A stretch of DNA of 41,458 bases from Phenylobacterium sp. (GCF_028290885.1 NZ_JAQGIZ010000250.1:1-41458); one strand, 5' to 3'; counted from the first letter of the stretch, positions 9,669 through 20,695 are shown. Numbers and translations: made by a program. The notes: generated by a model not told the origin, from the letters alone.

Positions 9669-11597
9669 CTACTTCCTCGGCGCGTAGATGGCCGAGAGCA
9701 GATCCGGCGCGCCCTCGATGCGCTCCAGGCGCGGGTAGCGCAGGCCGCCGTGGTAGTCGACCTCGACGGTGCGGTAGTGGTCGCCGGCCTTGATCAACAG
9801 GCTGAGCGGCGGGCCGCCCTTCTTTCCCGCGGTGATCGCTTCCTTCAGGCGGTCGGCGTCGTAGGCGATGCCGTTGACGGCCAGCAGCTTGGCGCCGACG
9901 GTCAGGCCGGCCTTGAAGGCCGGGCCGTCCCACTGCACCGCGGTGATGGTGGCCTCATGGTCGAGCGTCAGGCCGATCGAATAGGTGAGGTCGGTCGTCT
10001 TGCGGCGCGCCTCCGCTGACTTGAAATACTCGGTGGGCGTCTCGGTGTAGGCCAGCTTCCAGCCGCCGCGGGCGAGGCCGTCGAGCGGCGGCTTGGGCGC
10101 CACCTGGTTGATCCGCTCGTTCAGGAACTTCGCCCAGTCGTAGGGCTCGACCTTGTTCAGCGCGGCGACCACGTCGTCGAAGGTGTAGGTGACCGGCGTC
10201 CAGCTGCCGTTTTCGATGCCGAAGAAGGCCTTGGCGAAGTCGTCCAGCGAGCGTTTGCCCCCCGAGCGCTCGCGGATCAGGGTGTCGGCGTCGAGCCAGA
10301 TCAGCTGACCTTCCGAATAGTAGTCCTCGCTGCGCTGGAAGCTGAGCCAGGGGATTGGCCGGCGCGAGGCGATGATCGGATCATTGGTGGTGTCCCCGAC
10401 CGGGCGCCATTCGCGGCCGACGCGGTTGGCGTAGGTGGCGGCGGTGGCGGCGAGCGCATCCAGCGACTCCTGCCTGGTCAGCAGGCCCGAGCGGCCGGAG
10501 AGCACGAAGCCCCAGTACTGCGTCTGGCCCTCGTAGACCCACAGCAGGGAGTCGCGCATCGGCACGTTGAAGTTGGGCGTCCACAGGTCGGCCGGCCGGC
10601 GGAACTTGCCGTTCCAGGAGTGGGTGTACTCGTGCGGAAGCAGGTCGCGGGACGCCTGGTTCTTCGCCCAGCCGGTGAAGTAGTCCGGGACCGTGCCGTC
10701 CTCGCTGGAGCGATGGTGCTCCAGGCCCGCGCCGCCCATCCGGTCCGACAGCGAGAACAGGAAGTCGTAGTGGTCGTAGTGGTGCGAGCCGTAGAGCTTG
10801 TAGGCCTGCTGCACGAGCGCCTTGTGCTTTTCGACCTGGTCGGGCGTGGCCTCCAAGAGCTCGGGGCGGTCGGCGATGACGTCGAGGCGCACGGGGGCCG
10901 GGCCGCCGGGATCGAGCTCGATCTGGCGGGCATAGCGGCCGGCGATCATCGGCGAGTCGGCCAGGGTGTCGAAGTCGACGGGCTTGAAGCGGGTGAGGCC
11001 GTCCTTGGTCTCGACCGTCTCCAGCGCCGAGAAATTGGCCCAGCCTCCCGGAAAGCGGACGCTGGGTTCGATCTCGATGCGGCGCGCGAAGTGACCGGCG
11101 GGGTAGAGCGCCAGGTTGATCCACTCCAGGCTCAGCATCTCCGGGGTCATGACGATCCGGCCCTCGTCGCCGGTGACCGCGGAGAGGAAGTCGAAATCCA
11201 CGTCGATGCTGGCCGCGCCCGCCGGCACGTCGACGTGGAAGGCGAACACGTCCACCGGATCACGCGTCCAGGGAATCACCTTGCCGTTGGCGCGGAAGAC
11301 GATGCCGCCGACGTTCTTCATCGGCCCGCTGGGCCCATGGTTGCCCGGCAGCCATTGCGGATAGAGCAGGGTCAGGGGCCCCGGCTTGGCGACAGGAATG
11401 GTCTCATGGACACGGAAGATGTGGCGGTCGGTGTCGGTGGCGTCGACCTGCACCTTCAGCAGGCCCGGATAGGGGATGTCCTGCGGAGCCTCGGTCCTGG
11501 GCGGCATCGGATAGGGCTGCGGCCCGGCGGCGGTCTGGGCGGCGGCGGAGCTGGCAAGGCAAAGAACAGCGGCGCAGGCAAAGAGGGTCGGCTTCAA
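9669..11597 (-). CDS. Secreted M61-family metallopeptidase (glycyl aminopeptidase-like) with PDZ domain
   Basis: A periplasmic peptidase of about 642 residues. The TTG at 11597 gives the signal peptide KPTLFACAAVLCLASSAAAQ; a TTG at 11660 would add 21 residues in front and has no better ribosome site, so the start is uncertain. The N-terminal beta domain of M61 peptidases is followed by the zinc motif HEYTHSWNGK (HEYTH codons at about 10620-10634) and the downstream Glu ligand in WVYEGQTQYWG. A PDZ-like domain is seen near the end (TITAVQWDGPAFKAGLTVGA, then LLAVNGIAYDADRL). Family members release N-terminal glycine or alanine from peptides. The gene is followed after four bases by the TonB-C-like gene, and lies behind the glnA terminator. 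Confidence 0.9.
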   Translation of the reverse strand: MKPTLFACAAVLCLASSAAAQTAAGPQPYPMPPRTEAPQDIPYPGLLKVQVDATDTDRHIFRVHETIPVAKPGPLTLLYPQWLPGNHGPSGPMKNVGGIVFRANGKVIPWTRDPVDVFAFHVDVPAGAASIDVDFDFLSAVTGDEGRIVMTPEMLSLEWINLALYPAGHFARRIEIEPSVRFPGGWANFSALETVETKDGLTRFKPVDFDTLADSPMIAGRYARQIELDPGGPAPVRLDVIADRPELLEATPDQVEKHKALVQQAYKLYGSHHYDHYDFLFSLSDRMGGAGLEHHRSSEDGTVPDYFTGWAKNQASRDLLPHEYTHSWNGKFRRPADLWTPNFNVPMRDSLLWVYEGQTQYWGFVLSGRSGLLTRQESLDALAATAATYANRVGREWRPVGDTTNDPIIASRRPIPWLSFQRSEDYYSEGQLIWLDADTLIRERSGGKRSLDDFAKAFFGIENGSWTPVTYTFDDVVAALNKVEPYDWAKFLNERINQVAPKPPLDGLARGGWKLAYTETPTEYFKSAEARRKTTDLTYSIGLTLDHEATITAVQWDGPAFKAGLTVGAKLLAVNGIAYDADRLKEAITAGKKGGPPLSLLIKAGDHYRTVEVDYHGGLRYPRLERIEGAPDLLSAIYAPRK

Positions 11598-11677
11598 CGG
11601 GACATGACCTTGAGGGGGAAGGAGTTTCCCGTTGTAGGGCCTCACCGGCGCAAAGCTCAACCGTCAGATGGTCGCGC

Positions 11678-11710
11678 AAAGAAAAAGGGCCGCGGGTTGC
11701 GCCGCGGCCC
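11678..11710 (-). terminator. Intrinsic terminator downstream of glnA
   Basis: A perfect nine-base-pair hairpin (GGGCCGCGG at 11687-11695, six-base loop, CCGCGGCCC at 11702-11710). On the minus strand it is followed directly by TTTTTCTTT. It sits 27 bases after the glnA stop, in the correct orientation to end the glnB-glnA transcript before the M61 gene. Confidence 0.9.
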
Positions 11711-11736
11711 TGGAGTTCAGCTTTCGGGGAGGACCG

Positions 11737-13146
<1,410 letters not shown>

Positions 13147-13185
13147 GATTGTAATCCCCTTTGAGTGGTCTCGGATGTTGGCGGG

Positions 13186-13602
<417 letters not shown>

Positions 13603-13651
13603 TCACAAGCACGCTCGCGGGTGCGGCTGCGCGCCAGGCGCGGCAAAGCCG

Positions 13652-13676
13652 CCGGCGCCTAGAATTCAGGCGCCGG
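13652..13676. promoter_or_regulatory. Perfect inverted repeat between glnB and the divergent thiolase-like gene
   Basis: CCGGCGCC at 13652-13659 and GGCGCCGG at 13669-13676 form eight-base arms around a nine-base AT-rich centre (tagaattca). It lies in the 245-base divergent intergenic region, about 128 bases from the glnB start and 94 bases from the start of the thiolase-like gene. No T-run follows on either strand, so an operator or hairpin is more likely than a terminator. No binding protein can be named. Confidence 0.45.
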
Positions 13677-13769
13677 GAGATCAAAAACCGTTCAACGCCG
13701 AAATGCCTTCAAGCGCCCGGTTTCGGCCCCTAGGATCGTGGGCTTGAGTAGTCGGAAGGCGGGCGAACT

Positions 13770-15305
13770 ATGGTCGGGACCACCCCAGTTCTCATCGGAG
13801 CGGGCCAATTCACCTATCGGGGCGATCCGGCCGCCTCGCCGTCTCCGGTCGCCCTGCTGAAGATTGCGGCGGAACGGGCGGCGGCGGACGCCGGGATCGG
13901 GGTCGAGGGCCTGGCGGCGATCGACGGCCTCGCGGTGGCGGGGTTCACCATCGATGCGCCGGGCTCGACCCGGGCCGTGCCGCATTCGTCGAACCCGCCG
14001 GCCAGTCTCGCAAAGGAGCTTGGAGCCGCGCCGGGCTGGGCGGTCTATTCGCACATGGGCGGCAACACGCCCCAGCAGCTGGTCAACGTCATCGCCGAAC
14101 GGATCGCCCGCGGTGAGACGGAGCTGGCCCTGGCGGTGGGCTGCGAGTTCCTGGGTTCGGCGGTCAAGCGGCTGACCAAGGGCCTGGGCTTCGAGGGCTG
14201 GCATGAGGACCAGGACCTGCCGGAGCCCGAGCGGATCGGCGATCCGCGCTCCGGCGTCAGCCCCTACGAGGCGCGGCACGGACTGAACCGGCCGATCAAC
14301 ACCTATCCCCTGTTCGAGAACGCGCTGCGGGCGCGTGACCGTCGCTCGATCGCCGACCACCAGGCGCGGCTGGGGCGGCTGTTCGCGCCCTTCACCAAGG
14401 TGGCGGCGGGGAACCCCGAGGCCTGGTTCCCGGTGGAGCGGACGGCCGAGGAGCTGGTCGCCGTCTCCGACAAGAACCGGATGGTGGGCTTTCCCTATCC
14501 GAAGCTGCTCAACGCCATCATGGAGGTCGACCAGTCGGCCGGCGTCATCGTCGCCAGCGAGAAGAAGGCCCGCGAGCTGGGCGTGCCGGAGGACAAGTGG
14601 GTCTACCTGCACGGCTGCGCCGACGCCGCCGACTTGTGGTTCCCGCTCGACCGGCAGAACTTCCACTCGAGCCCGGCCATGCGGCTGACCGGCCAGCGGG
14701 CGCTGGAGATGGCCGGCGTCGGGCTTGGGGACATCAGCTTCATTGACCTCTATTCCTGCTTCCCGGTGGCGGTGGAGGTCGGGGCCGAGGAGCTGGGGCT
14801 GGCGCTGGACGATCCGCGCGGGCTGACGGTGACCGGCGGGCTGCCCTACGCCGGCGGGCCTGGGAACAACTACGCCATGCACTCCATCGTCGTGATGGCG
14901 CAGAAGCTGCGGGCCAGGCGGGGGGCCTATGGACTGGTGACCGCGAACGGCTGGTATCTGACCAAGCAGTCGACGGGGATCTATTCGACGACCCGGCCGA
15001 AGGCGCCGTTCGAGCGGCAGGATCCCAGCGTCCTGCAGCGCCAGATCGACGCCCTGCCGCATCCCGCCGTCACCGAAACGCCGCAAGGGGCCGCCAGGAT
15101 CGAAACCTACACCGTCGTCCATCGCCGCGAGGGGCCGTTCATGGGGATCGTCATCGGGCGCGACGAGGCTGACCGCCGGTTCGTGGCCCACACGCCGAAC
15201 GATCCCGCGACGCTGGCGGGCCTCGAGCAGGGCGAGCAGGTGGGCCGCACCGGCCGCGTGGGCTCGGCGCAGGACGGCCAGACCAACCTTTTCGTTCCGG
15301 ATTGA
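13770..15305 (+). CDS. Thiolase-superfamily acetyl-CoA acetyltransferase-like protein (SCP2/type-1 with C-terminal extra domain)
   Basis: A 511-residue member of the thiolase superfamily. It starts with VLIGAGQFTYRGDPAASPSP, has a helical core with NTPQQLVNVIAERIARGETE and LALAVGCEFLGSAVK, and near the C-terminal half shows FIDLYSCFPVAVEVGAEELG and GGLPYAGGPGNNYAMHSIV, the His-bearing motif of thiolase-like enzymes. The last roughly 80 residues (ARIETYTVVHRREGPFMGIV) match the extra C-terminal domain found in this subgroup. The nucleophilic Cys normally found in a C-x-S/G context of the N-terminal half is not obvious here: the corresponding stretch reads SHMGGNTPQQ. It may therefore act on another acyl-CoA reaction. 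The reaction is unknown. The next gene begins in a TGATG overlap with its stop. Confidence 0.8.
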   Translation: MVGTTPVLIGAGQFTYRGDPAASPSPVALLKIAAERAAADAGIGVEGLAAIDGLAVAGFTIDAPGSTRAVPHSSNPPASLAKELGAAPGWAVYSHMGGNTPQQLVNVIAERIARGETELALAVGCEFLGSAVKRLTKGLGFEGWHEDQDLPEPERIGDPRSGVSPYEARHGLNRPINTYPLFENALRARDRRSIADHQARLGRLFAPFTKVAAGNPEAWFPVERTAEELVAVSDKNRMVGFPYPKLLNAIMEVDQSAGVIVASEKKARELGVPEDKWVYLHGCADAADLWFPLDRQNFHSSPAMRLTGQRALEMAGVGLGDISFIDLYSCFPVAVEVGAEELGLALDDPRGLTVTGGLPYAGGPGNNYAMHSIVVMAQKLRARRGAYGLVTANGWYLTKQSTGIYSTTRPKAPFERQDPSVLQRQIDALPHPAVTETPQGAARIETYTVVHRREGPFMGIVIGRDEADRRFVAHTPNDPATLAGLEQGEQVGRTGRVGSAQDGQTNLFVPD

Positions 15306-15880
15306 TGGCCATGGCCCGCCTCTACCTGATCCGCCACGGCAAGCCCGCCGCTGCCTGGGGCGGGGACGATGACGATCCGGGGCTGGACGAGACCGGCCAG
15401 GCGCAGGCGCGGGCCGCGCGGGACTGGCTGCTGGCCCTGCCGCCGGCCGAGCGGCCCACCAAGGTGGTGAGCTCGCCGCTGCGGCGCTGCCGCGAGACGG
15501 CCGAGCCGACCGCGCAGGCCCTCGGCGTCACCCTGGAGATCGACGAGCGGGTAGGGGAGATCCCGACGCCCGTGGCGCTGGCGGCGGCTGAGCGCGGGCC
15601 GTGGCTGCGCAAGTCCTTCGCCGGAACCTGGGCCGAGATCGAGGGCGACCTCGACTACGACGCCTGGCGCCATTCGATCACCGCGTCGCTGGCGGCGCGG
15701 GGGAACACCGCGGTGTTCTCGCACTATGTGGCGACCAATGCGGTGGTCTCGCAGTTGACAGGCGATCCCGCGGTGGTGGTCTTCCGCCCCGACCATGCCT
15801 CGATCACCGTGCTGGAGACCGACGGGACGGACCTGGTTCTGGTGGCAAAAGGCCGCGAAGCGACGACGGGTGTGCTTTAG
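15305..15880 (+). CDS. Histidine phosphatase family protein (phosphoglycerate-mutase-like)
   Basis: A protein of about 191 residues of the histidine phosphatase superfamily. The phosphate-accepting motif is YLIRHGKP near the N-terminus, with a downstream SSPLRRCRETAEP (the second Arg) and a later VFSHYVATNAV that supplies the second catalytic His. The ATG at 15305 overlaps the preceding TGA by one base (TGATG), indicating translational coupling; a second ATG at 15311 would also work. The substrate cannot be told from sequence; small-molecule phosphates or proteins are possible. The Nnr gene starts 17 bases downstream. Confidence 0.85.
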   Translation: MAMARLYLIRHGKPAAAWGGDDDDPGLDETGQAQARAARDWLLALPPAERPTKVVSSPLRRCRETAEPTAQALGVTLEIDERVGEIPTPVALAAAERGPWLRKSFAGTWAEIEGDLDYDAWRHSITASLAARGNTAVFSHYVATNAVVSQLTGDPAVVVFRPDHASITVLETDGTDLVLVAKGREATTGVL

Positions 15881-15897
15881 GATGAGGCAGTAAGGCT

Positions 15898-17340
15898 TTG
15901 ATACGCCAGGTTCTCACCGTCGCCGAGATGGCGCGGGCCGACGCTGCGGCGATCGCCGCGGGCACGCCGGGGCTGACCCTGATGGAGCGGGCCGGCGCCG
16001 CCGTGGCCGATGCGGTCTGCGCGCGGTTCGCGCGGCAGACGACGCTGGTGCTCTGCGGGCCGGGCAACAACGGCGGCGACGGCTATGTGGCCGCGCGCGT
16101 GCTCAAGGACCGCGGCTGGCCGGTGGAGGTGCGATCGTTGGGCGAGCCGGCGACGCAGGACGCCCAGGCCGCGAGCGCCCGCTGGGAGGGCGCGACCAAG
16201 CCGCTGAACGGCGCGCTGGAGCCCGGCGTCTGGATCGACGCCCTGTTCGGCGCAGGCCTCTCACGGCCGCTGGACGGGCCCGCAGCGGCCGCGGCCCTGC
16301 GCATGGCCGAGGCGCCGGAGCGGGTGGTGGCGGTCGACGTGCCGAGCGGCGTCCCCGGCGACACCGGCAAGCCCATCGGGCCCGCGGCCTGCGCGGCGCT
16401 CACCGTCACCTTCCACGCCAAGAAGCCGGCGCACCTGCTGGAGCCCGGCCACAGCCGCTGCGGCGTGGTGATCGTGGCCGACATCGGCCTGGCCGCGGCG
16501 CCCGGCAAGACGGTCGAGAACGGCCCGGAGCTCTGGCTGCCACGCTTCCCGTGGCCGACGGCGGCCTCGCACAAGCATGCGCGCGGCCGCCTGGTGGTGG
16601 TGAGCGGCGAGGCGTGGAGCACCGGCGCGGCGCGGCTTGCGGCGCGGGCGGCCCTGCGGATCGGCGCCGGGCTGGTGACGGTGCTGTCGCCGCCCGAGGC
16701 CCTGGCGGTCAACGCCGCGCACCTGGAAGCCGTCATGCTGAAGGGCTTCGAGACGGACCTCGAGCTGGAGCAGGCGGCCAGGGACGTGGACGCCGCCGTG
16801 ATCGGTCCAGCGGCCGGCGTGGGCGAGCCGACGCTGCTGAACGTGCTGGCCCTGGCGCGCACGGGGGCCGCCCTGGTGCTGGACGCCGACGCGATCACCG
16901 TCTTCCGCGACGATCCCGAGGAGCTGTTCTCGCTGCTGGACCGCGACGACGTGCTGACCCCGCACCCCGGAGAGTTCGAGCGGCTGTTCCCGGGCCTGCT
17001 GGCCGCCTCCCCCGAGCGGATCACCGCCGCGCGGCGGGCGGCGGAGAAGGCCGGCGCGGTGGTGCTTCTGAAAGGCTCGGACACCGTGATCGCCGCCCCG
17101 GACGGACGCTGCGCGATCAACGGCAACGGCTCGCCGTGGCTGGCCACCGCCGGTTCCGGCGACGTGTTGGCGGGCTTCATCGGCGGGCTGGTGGCGCAGG
17201 GGATGGAAAGCTTCGAGGCCGCCTGCGCCGGGGCCTGGATCCACGCCGAGGCCGCCGAGCTGCACGGGCCGGGCCTGATCTCCGAGGACCTGCCGGGGCT
17301 CGCGCCCGCGGTCCTGCGCCGGCTGTTCGACGAGCCATAG
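15898..17340 (+). CDS. nnr: Bifunctional NAD(P)H-hydrate epimerase / ADP-dependent NAD(P)H-hydrate dehydratase
   Basis: A 480-residue fusion that repairs hydrated NADH and NADPH. The N-terminal NnrE (YjeF_N) half shows GPGNNGGDGYVAARVL and the DALFGAGLSRPL stretch; the C-terminal NnrD (ribokinase-like) half shows TPHPGEFERLF and NGNGSPWLATAGSGDVLAGF with the catalytic Asp of GSGDVL. The start is a TTG at 15898, with AAGG just upstream; the MIRQVLTVAEMARAD N-terminus aligns with the family. It follows the histidine phosphatase by 17 bases and ends four bases before a convergent terminator. In many alphaproteobacteria this gene sits directly upstream of glnB-glnA; here two genes and opposite orientation separate them. 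Confidence 0.93.
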   Translation: MIRQVLTVAEMARADAAAIAAGTPGLTLMERAGAAVADAVCARFARQTTLVLCGPGNNGGDGYVAARVLKDRGWPVEVRSLGEPATQDAQAASARWEGATKPLNGALEPGVWIDALFGAGLSRPLDGPAAAAALRMAEAPERVVAVDVPSGVPGDTGKPIGPAACAALTVTFHAKKPAHLLEPGHSRCGVVIVADIGLAAAPGKTVENGPELWLPRFPWPTAASHKHARGRLVVVSGEAWSTGAARLAARAALRIGAGLVTVLSPPEALAVNAAHLEAVMLKGFETDLELEQAARDVDAAVIGPAAGVGEPTLLNVLALARTGAALVLDADAITVFRDDPEELFSLLDRDDVLTPHPGEFERLFPGLLAASPERITAARRAAEKAGAVVLLKGSDTVIAAPDGRCAINGNGSPWLATAGSGDVLAGFIGGLVAQGMESFEAACAGAWIHAEAAELHGPGLISEDLPGLAPAVLRRLFDEP

Positions 17341-17344
17341 CAAA

Positions 17345-17370
17345 GGGGCGGCGGATCGCTCCGCCGCCCC
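17345..17370. terminator. Bidirectional intrinsic terminator between nnr and the TonB-dependent receptor
   Basis: A perfect eleven-base-pair stem (GGGGCGGCGGA at 17345-17355 and TCCGCCGCCCC at 17360-17370) with a four-base loop lies between two convergent genes, 4 bases after the nnr stop and 14 bases after the receptor stop. On the minus strand it is followed by TTTGCT; the plus side has no T-run, so it works best for the receptor transcript. Confidence 0.8.
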
Positions 17371-17384
17371 GTCGATTCTCCAGG

Positions 17385-20300
17385 CTAGAAGTTAGCCGTG
17401 AAGGCTACGAAAATCTGACGACCCAGGAAGTCGTAGGTCGGATAGGCGTTCGGCAGACCGGTCCCCACGATCGCTGCGTTGAGGATCTGAGGATCCTGGT
17501 CGAGGATGTTGTTGACGCCGGCGCGGATGGTCAAGCCGTTCCGCACAGTCCATATCCCGGACAGGTCGAAATAGTTGACCGACTTCAACTTGGCGTCGAA
17601 GGCGTCGAACGCGCCATTGCTCAGGGTTTGGTCGTTGGTGTTGGTTTCAAGCTTGGTGGCCCCAATATAGCGCCATTGGGCCGAGAGCAGCAGCGGCCAG
17701 GGCGTCTGCCAGCTAACTCGCAGGTTGTGACGCCAATTGGGGTTCACCGTTTGGCAGGTCGGGCCGAACAGCCCGGCGCAATCATAGGTGTGCGCGCCCG
17801 GCGTCGGCGTGGATTTGGACTCGATCAGCTCCGAACCGACGAAGTTGAAAGTCAAGCTGCCATAGTCGTCCGAAAGGCCGATCATGCCGAGCGGCAGCCT
17901 GTAGGCGGCCTGGAAGTCGATGCCGCTCACACGGTTGGCCCCAATGTTCACGCTGGTGCCGTTGATGAAACCCCCGCCGGCCACGGAGGTCCCGAACAGC
18001 AGGCCGGCGGGATTGCGGACGACGTTCGCGCAGAAGATCGGATTTCCCGTCGTCAGGCATTGGTTGAGGGTGAACGCCAGCGGGATCTTGCTGATCGTAT
18101 TGAGCAGCTTGATGTTCCAATAGTCGACGCTGCCGGTGAAGCCCGACAGGAAGCTCGGCTGCACCGTGAAGCCCACCGTGTAGGTGCTGGCCCGCTCCGG
18201 TGACAGGTTCCTGTTGCCGCCGTTAAGGACGGCGCACTGCCCCGCCGGGCATTGGACGATCTTGTTCGTGCTGCCGCCGTTGCCGTACTGAGCTGCGGTG
18301 ACGCCGGTGTTCATGCACTGGGCCAGGGTGGCCGTCGCCGGCCCTGTCGAGGTTGGAGCGCAAGGGTCGACCGAGACCTCGCTGGTGTTGGTCACGGCCT
18401 GCGGGTTGAAGAGTTCGAGGATGTTGGGGGCGCGGATCGCGCGGTTGAACGAGGCGCGGAAACGAATATCCGGGATAGGCGCGTACTGCAGGCCCACCTT
18501 CCAGGTGTCAGCGTCCACATCGGTCGAATAGTGCGAGAACCGGTAACCGGCATCGAAGGTGAGCTCCTCGACGAACGGACGCTTCTGAACCAGCGGCGCC
18601 CGGAACTCGCCATAGGCCTCGGTCACGCCCAGGCTGGCGTTGACTGCCGTCGACGCGCCGCCAAATCCGGACAGGTCGTTCGACAATTCATTCTCGTCGG
18701 GCGCGTAAGTGTACTTCTGGCGGCGATCCTGCGCCCCCACGGAAACGCCCACCCCGTCGTCGGCCCAAGGCGACTTGACGCCATAGCGGCCTAGGTCACC
18801 AGTGATGTCGGCTTCGACGATCGTCTCGGTGATCTTGCCGTAGGATGTGCCTCTCGAGTTCAGATACTTGATCTGGTCTGGAGTCACGCCGCCCTCGGTG
18901 AAGATGTTGTAGGGCACGCAGGCCTTGTCCGTCCCATTGACCACGGAAGTGCAGGTCGGCACGCCGTTCACGCTCACCGCCTGCAATGCGTTCTGGACGC
19001 GGCGATTGCTCAGGTAGTTGTCGTTCGATTGAAAGAGGGTCGTATAGTAATACGAGCCATAAACATCGTACTTCCATCCTTCGAGTTCCGGGATCTCGCC
19101 ACGGGCGCCCAAAACGGCGCGGTAGTTGTTGTGATCGTAGGAGCTGGACCGGGGGCCGCCCTCGATGCTGCGGCGGCCGTAGATCAGGTCGACGCTGGAG
19201 CCGCTGGCGATTTCAGCCGGCGAGCAGAGGGTATTTGCCTCCTGCGAGCTGAGCAGCGGGTTGTTGCAATTCACCAGATAGCCGCCGTTCGGCGACGGCC
19301 CGCTGCCCTGGAAGAGGCCCGACGGCGCGATCTTCGTGACGGAGCGGTCGTTCATGAAAGAGAAATCCGCGTACACGTCGAGGTTCGTCGAGACTTCATA
19401 GTGCGAGAAGAAGCCGGCCATATAGCGCGTGTCGTCGTGGATAAGATATTGGAAGGGATTGGAGTTGAAGACCAGCGGCGGGACGCCCGTATTGGGTGCG
19501 GTCGCATAGTCGAGGAACTGATTACCGATGACCGTGAAACCGGTGTTGTTGTTGATTCCAGGTCCCTGTCCCGTAGCCTGGAAGAATTGATTGGAGTTCG
19601 TGGAGCCGCTGCAGAACGGCGTTGTGCCGCCGGTGACGCGGAGCAGACAGGCCCCGTAGTCACGGGCGGCTTGCGTGACGGGGCGCTGGGTATGGTAGAC
19701 GAAGTAGGCTGAAACGTTCAGCTTATCGTCCATGCCGTTGGCGCCCACCACGATCGACAGATCGTGCGAGCTGCCATCCCAGACATCGCTTTTCGGGACT
19801 AGGTCGCCCGCCGCTCTGAGCAGGCCCTGGATTCCCATCCGATCGTTCTGGCTGTGCTGGTTGACGCCGATCTGGCCATCGATCTGGATGCCCTGGAAAT
19901 TGTGCTTCATGATGAAGTTGATCACGCCGGCCACCGCGTCCGAGCCGTAGGTCGCAGACGCGCCGCCGGTAAGCACCTCCACATGGTCAATCAGCGGAGT
20001 GGGGATCTGGTTGAGGTCCGGCGCCGGGTTCGGGTTGCCTGTATTCGCATCGCCGATCCCGAGCCTGCGGCCATCCACCAACACCAACGTCCGTTGGGGC
20101 CCTAGCCCGCGCAGGTCGGCGGTGGAGATGCCGCCAGGGCTGGAAAGGGGATTCGAGGTGGCTGAGAAGTCCGCCGCCGAGTTCTGGAAATTCTGCGGCA
20201 AGGTGTTGATTAGGGCGATGGCGTCGGTCGCGCCCTGCAGTTTGAACTCCTGGCCGGTGACGACGTCGATCGGGCTGATACTGGTCAGGTTTGGCTGCGG

Positions 20301-20456
20301 GATGCGGGAGCCGGTGACCACGACCTCGGAGACTTCAGCCGGAGCCGGGGCCGCGGCCGCTTGGGCGCGGGCTTGGGTCGCACAGAGCGCCAGGAACGCC
20401 GCGCCGCATATCGTCGAGGAAGCCAGCAGGCGCCCCCGGATGTTTTGAGTCTTCAA
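17385..20456 (-). CDS. TonB-dependent outer-membrane receptor
   Basis: A 1023-residue outer-membrane active transporter. It has a signal peptide (about residues 1-31), a short Ala/Pro stretch, the TonB-box-like EVVVTGSRIPQPNLTSISP, and a plug with ALINTLPQNFQ, DLRGLGPQRTLVLVDGRRL and GGASATYGSDAVAGVINFI. The remainder is the 22-strand barrel ending QIFVAFTANF with the terminal aromatic residue that the Bam machinery recognises. Extracellular loops hold several Cys pairs (for example CSGSTNSN and VDPCAPTSTG regions). The substrate is not evident. Codon use is less GC-biased than in neighbouring genes. An Lrp/AsnC regulator lies upstream on the same strand behind an AT-rich promoter region; no biosynthetic or degradative genes adjoin. 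Confidence 0.95.
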   Translation of the reverse strand: MKTQNIRGRLLASSTICGAAFLALCATQARAQAAAAPAPAEVSEVVVTGSRIPQPNLTSISPIDVVTGQEFKLQGATDAIALINTLPQNFQNSAADFSATSNPLSSPGGISTADLRGLGPQRTLVLVDGRRLGIGDANTGNPNPAPDLNQIPTPLIDHVEVLTGGASATYGSDAVAGVINFIMKHNFQGIQIDGQIGVNQHSQNDRMGIQGLLRAAGDLVPKSDVWDGSSHDLSIVVGANGMDDKLNVSAYFVYHTQRPVTQAARDYGACLLRVTGGTTPFCSGSTNSNQFFQATGQGPGINNNTGFTVIGNQFLDYATAPNTGVPPLVFNSNPFQYLIHDDTRYMAGFFSHYEVSTNLDVYADFSFMNDRSVTKIAPSGLFQGSGPSPNGGYLVNCNNPLLSSQEANTLCSPAEIASGSSVDLIYGRRSIEGGPRSSSYDHNNYRAVLGARGEIPELEGWKYDVYGSYYYTTLFQSNDNYLSNRRVQNALQAVSVNGVPTCTSVVNGTDKACVPYNIFTEGGVTPDQIKYLNSRGTSYGKITETIVEADITGDLGRYGVKSPWADDGVGVSVGAQDRRQKYTYAPDENELSNDLSGFGGASTAVNASLGVTEAYGEFRAPLVQKRPFVEELTFDAGYRFSHYSTDVDADTWKVGLQYAPIPDIRFRASFNRAIRAPNILELFNPQAVTNTSEVSVDPCAPTSTGPATATLAQCMNTGVTAAQYGNGGSTNKIVQCPAGQCAVLNGGNRNLSPERASTYTVGFTVQPSFLSGFTGSVDYWNIKLLNTISKIPLAFTLNQCLTTGNPIFCANVVRNPAGLLFGTSVAGGGFINGTSVNIGANRVSGIDFQAAYRLPLGMIGLSDDYGSLTFNFVGSELIESKSTPTPGAHTYDCAGLFGPTCQTVNPNWRHNLRVSWQTPWPLLLSAQWRYIGATKLETNTNDQTLSNGAFDAFDAKLKSVNYFDLSGIWTVRNGLTIRAGVNNILDQDPQILNAAIVGTGLPNAYPTYDFLGRQIFVAFTANF

Positions 20457-20632
20457 GATCGCCTCCTCCGGCGGCCAATCCGGGAAGGGCAGGCCGCACT
20501 TCGCAAAGCCTCAGGGCTCCGACTCCCCCAGCCGGGGGTCCGGTTACCGTGAAGTTGCTGAGACTGATCGCGGAGGGTCAATCAAAGGGTGTGTATATCG
20601 AGATTATTATTTCAAAATGTCGCACCATAGTC

Positions 20633-20667
20633 ACAATATTACAAATATTCGAATTCACCTATATTGT
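20633..20667. promoter_or_regulatory. AT-rich palindrome upstream of the TonB-dependent receptor
   Basis: In the 239 bases between the Lrp/AsnC stop and the receptor start, the region 20580-20696 is strikingly AT-rich for this genome. It contains ACAATAT at 20633-20639 and its exact complement ATATTGT at 20661-20667; the inner ATTCGAAT at 20647-20654 is itself palindromic and shares almost the same centre (about 20650). This nested symmetry about 200 bases before the receptor start suits a dimeric regulator such as the adjacent Lrp-type protein. That link is inference; Lrp-family proteins typically bind AT-rich palindromic sites. The rest of 20457-20632 shows no gene. Confidence 0.5.
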
Positions 20668-20695
20668 AATCATCCATGAGTTCATCTTAGGGAAG

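Noticed and set aside
13622..13636. Sigma-54-like element TGGCGCGCAGCCGCA upstream of glnB
   Set aside because: The GG and GC elements are separated by nine rather than ten bases and the -12 box lacks TTGC.
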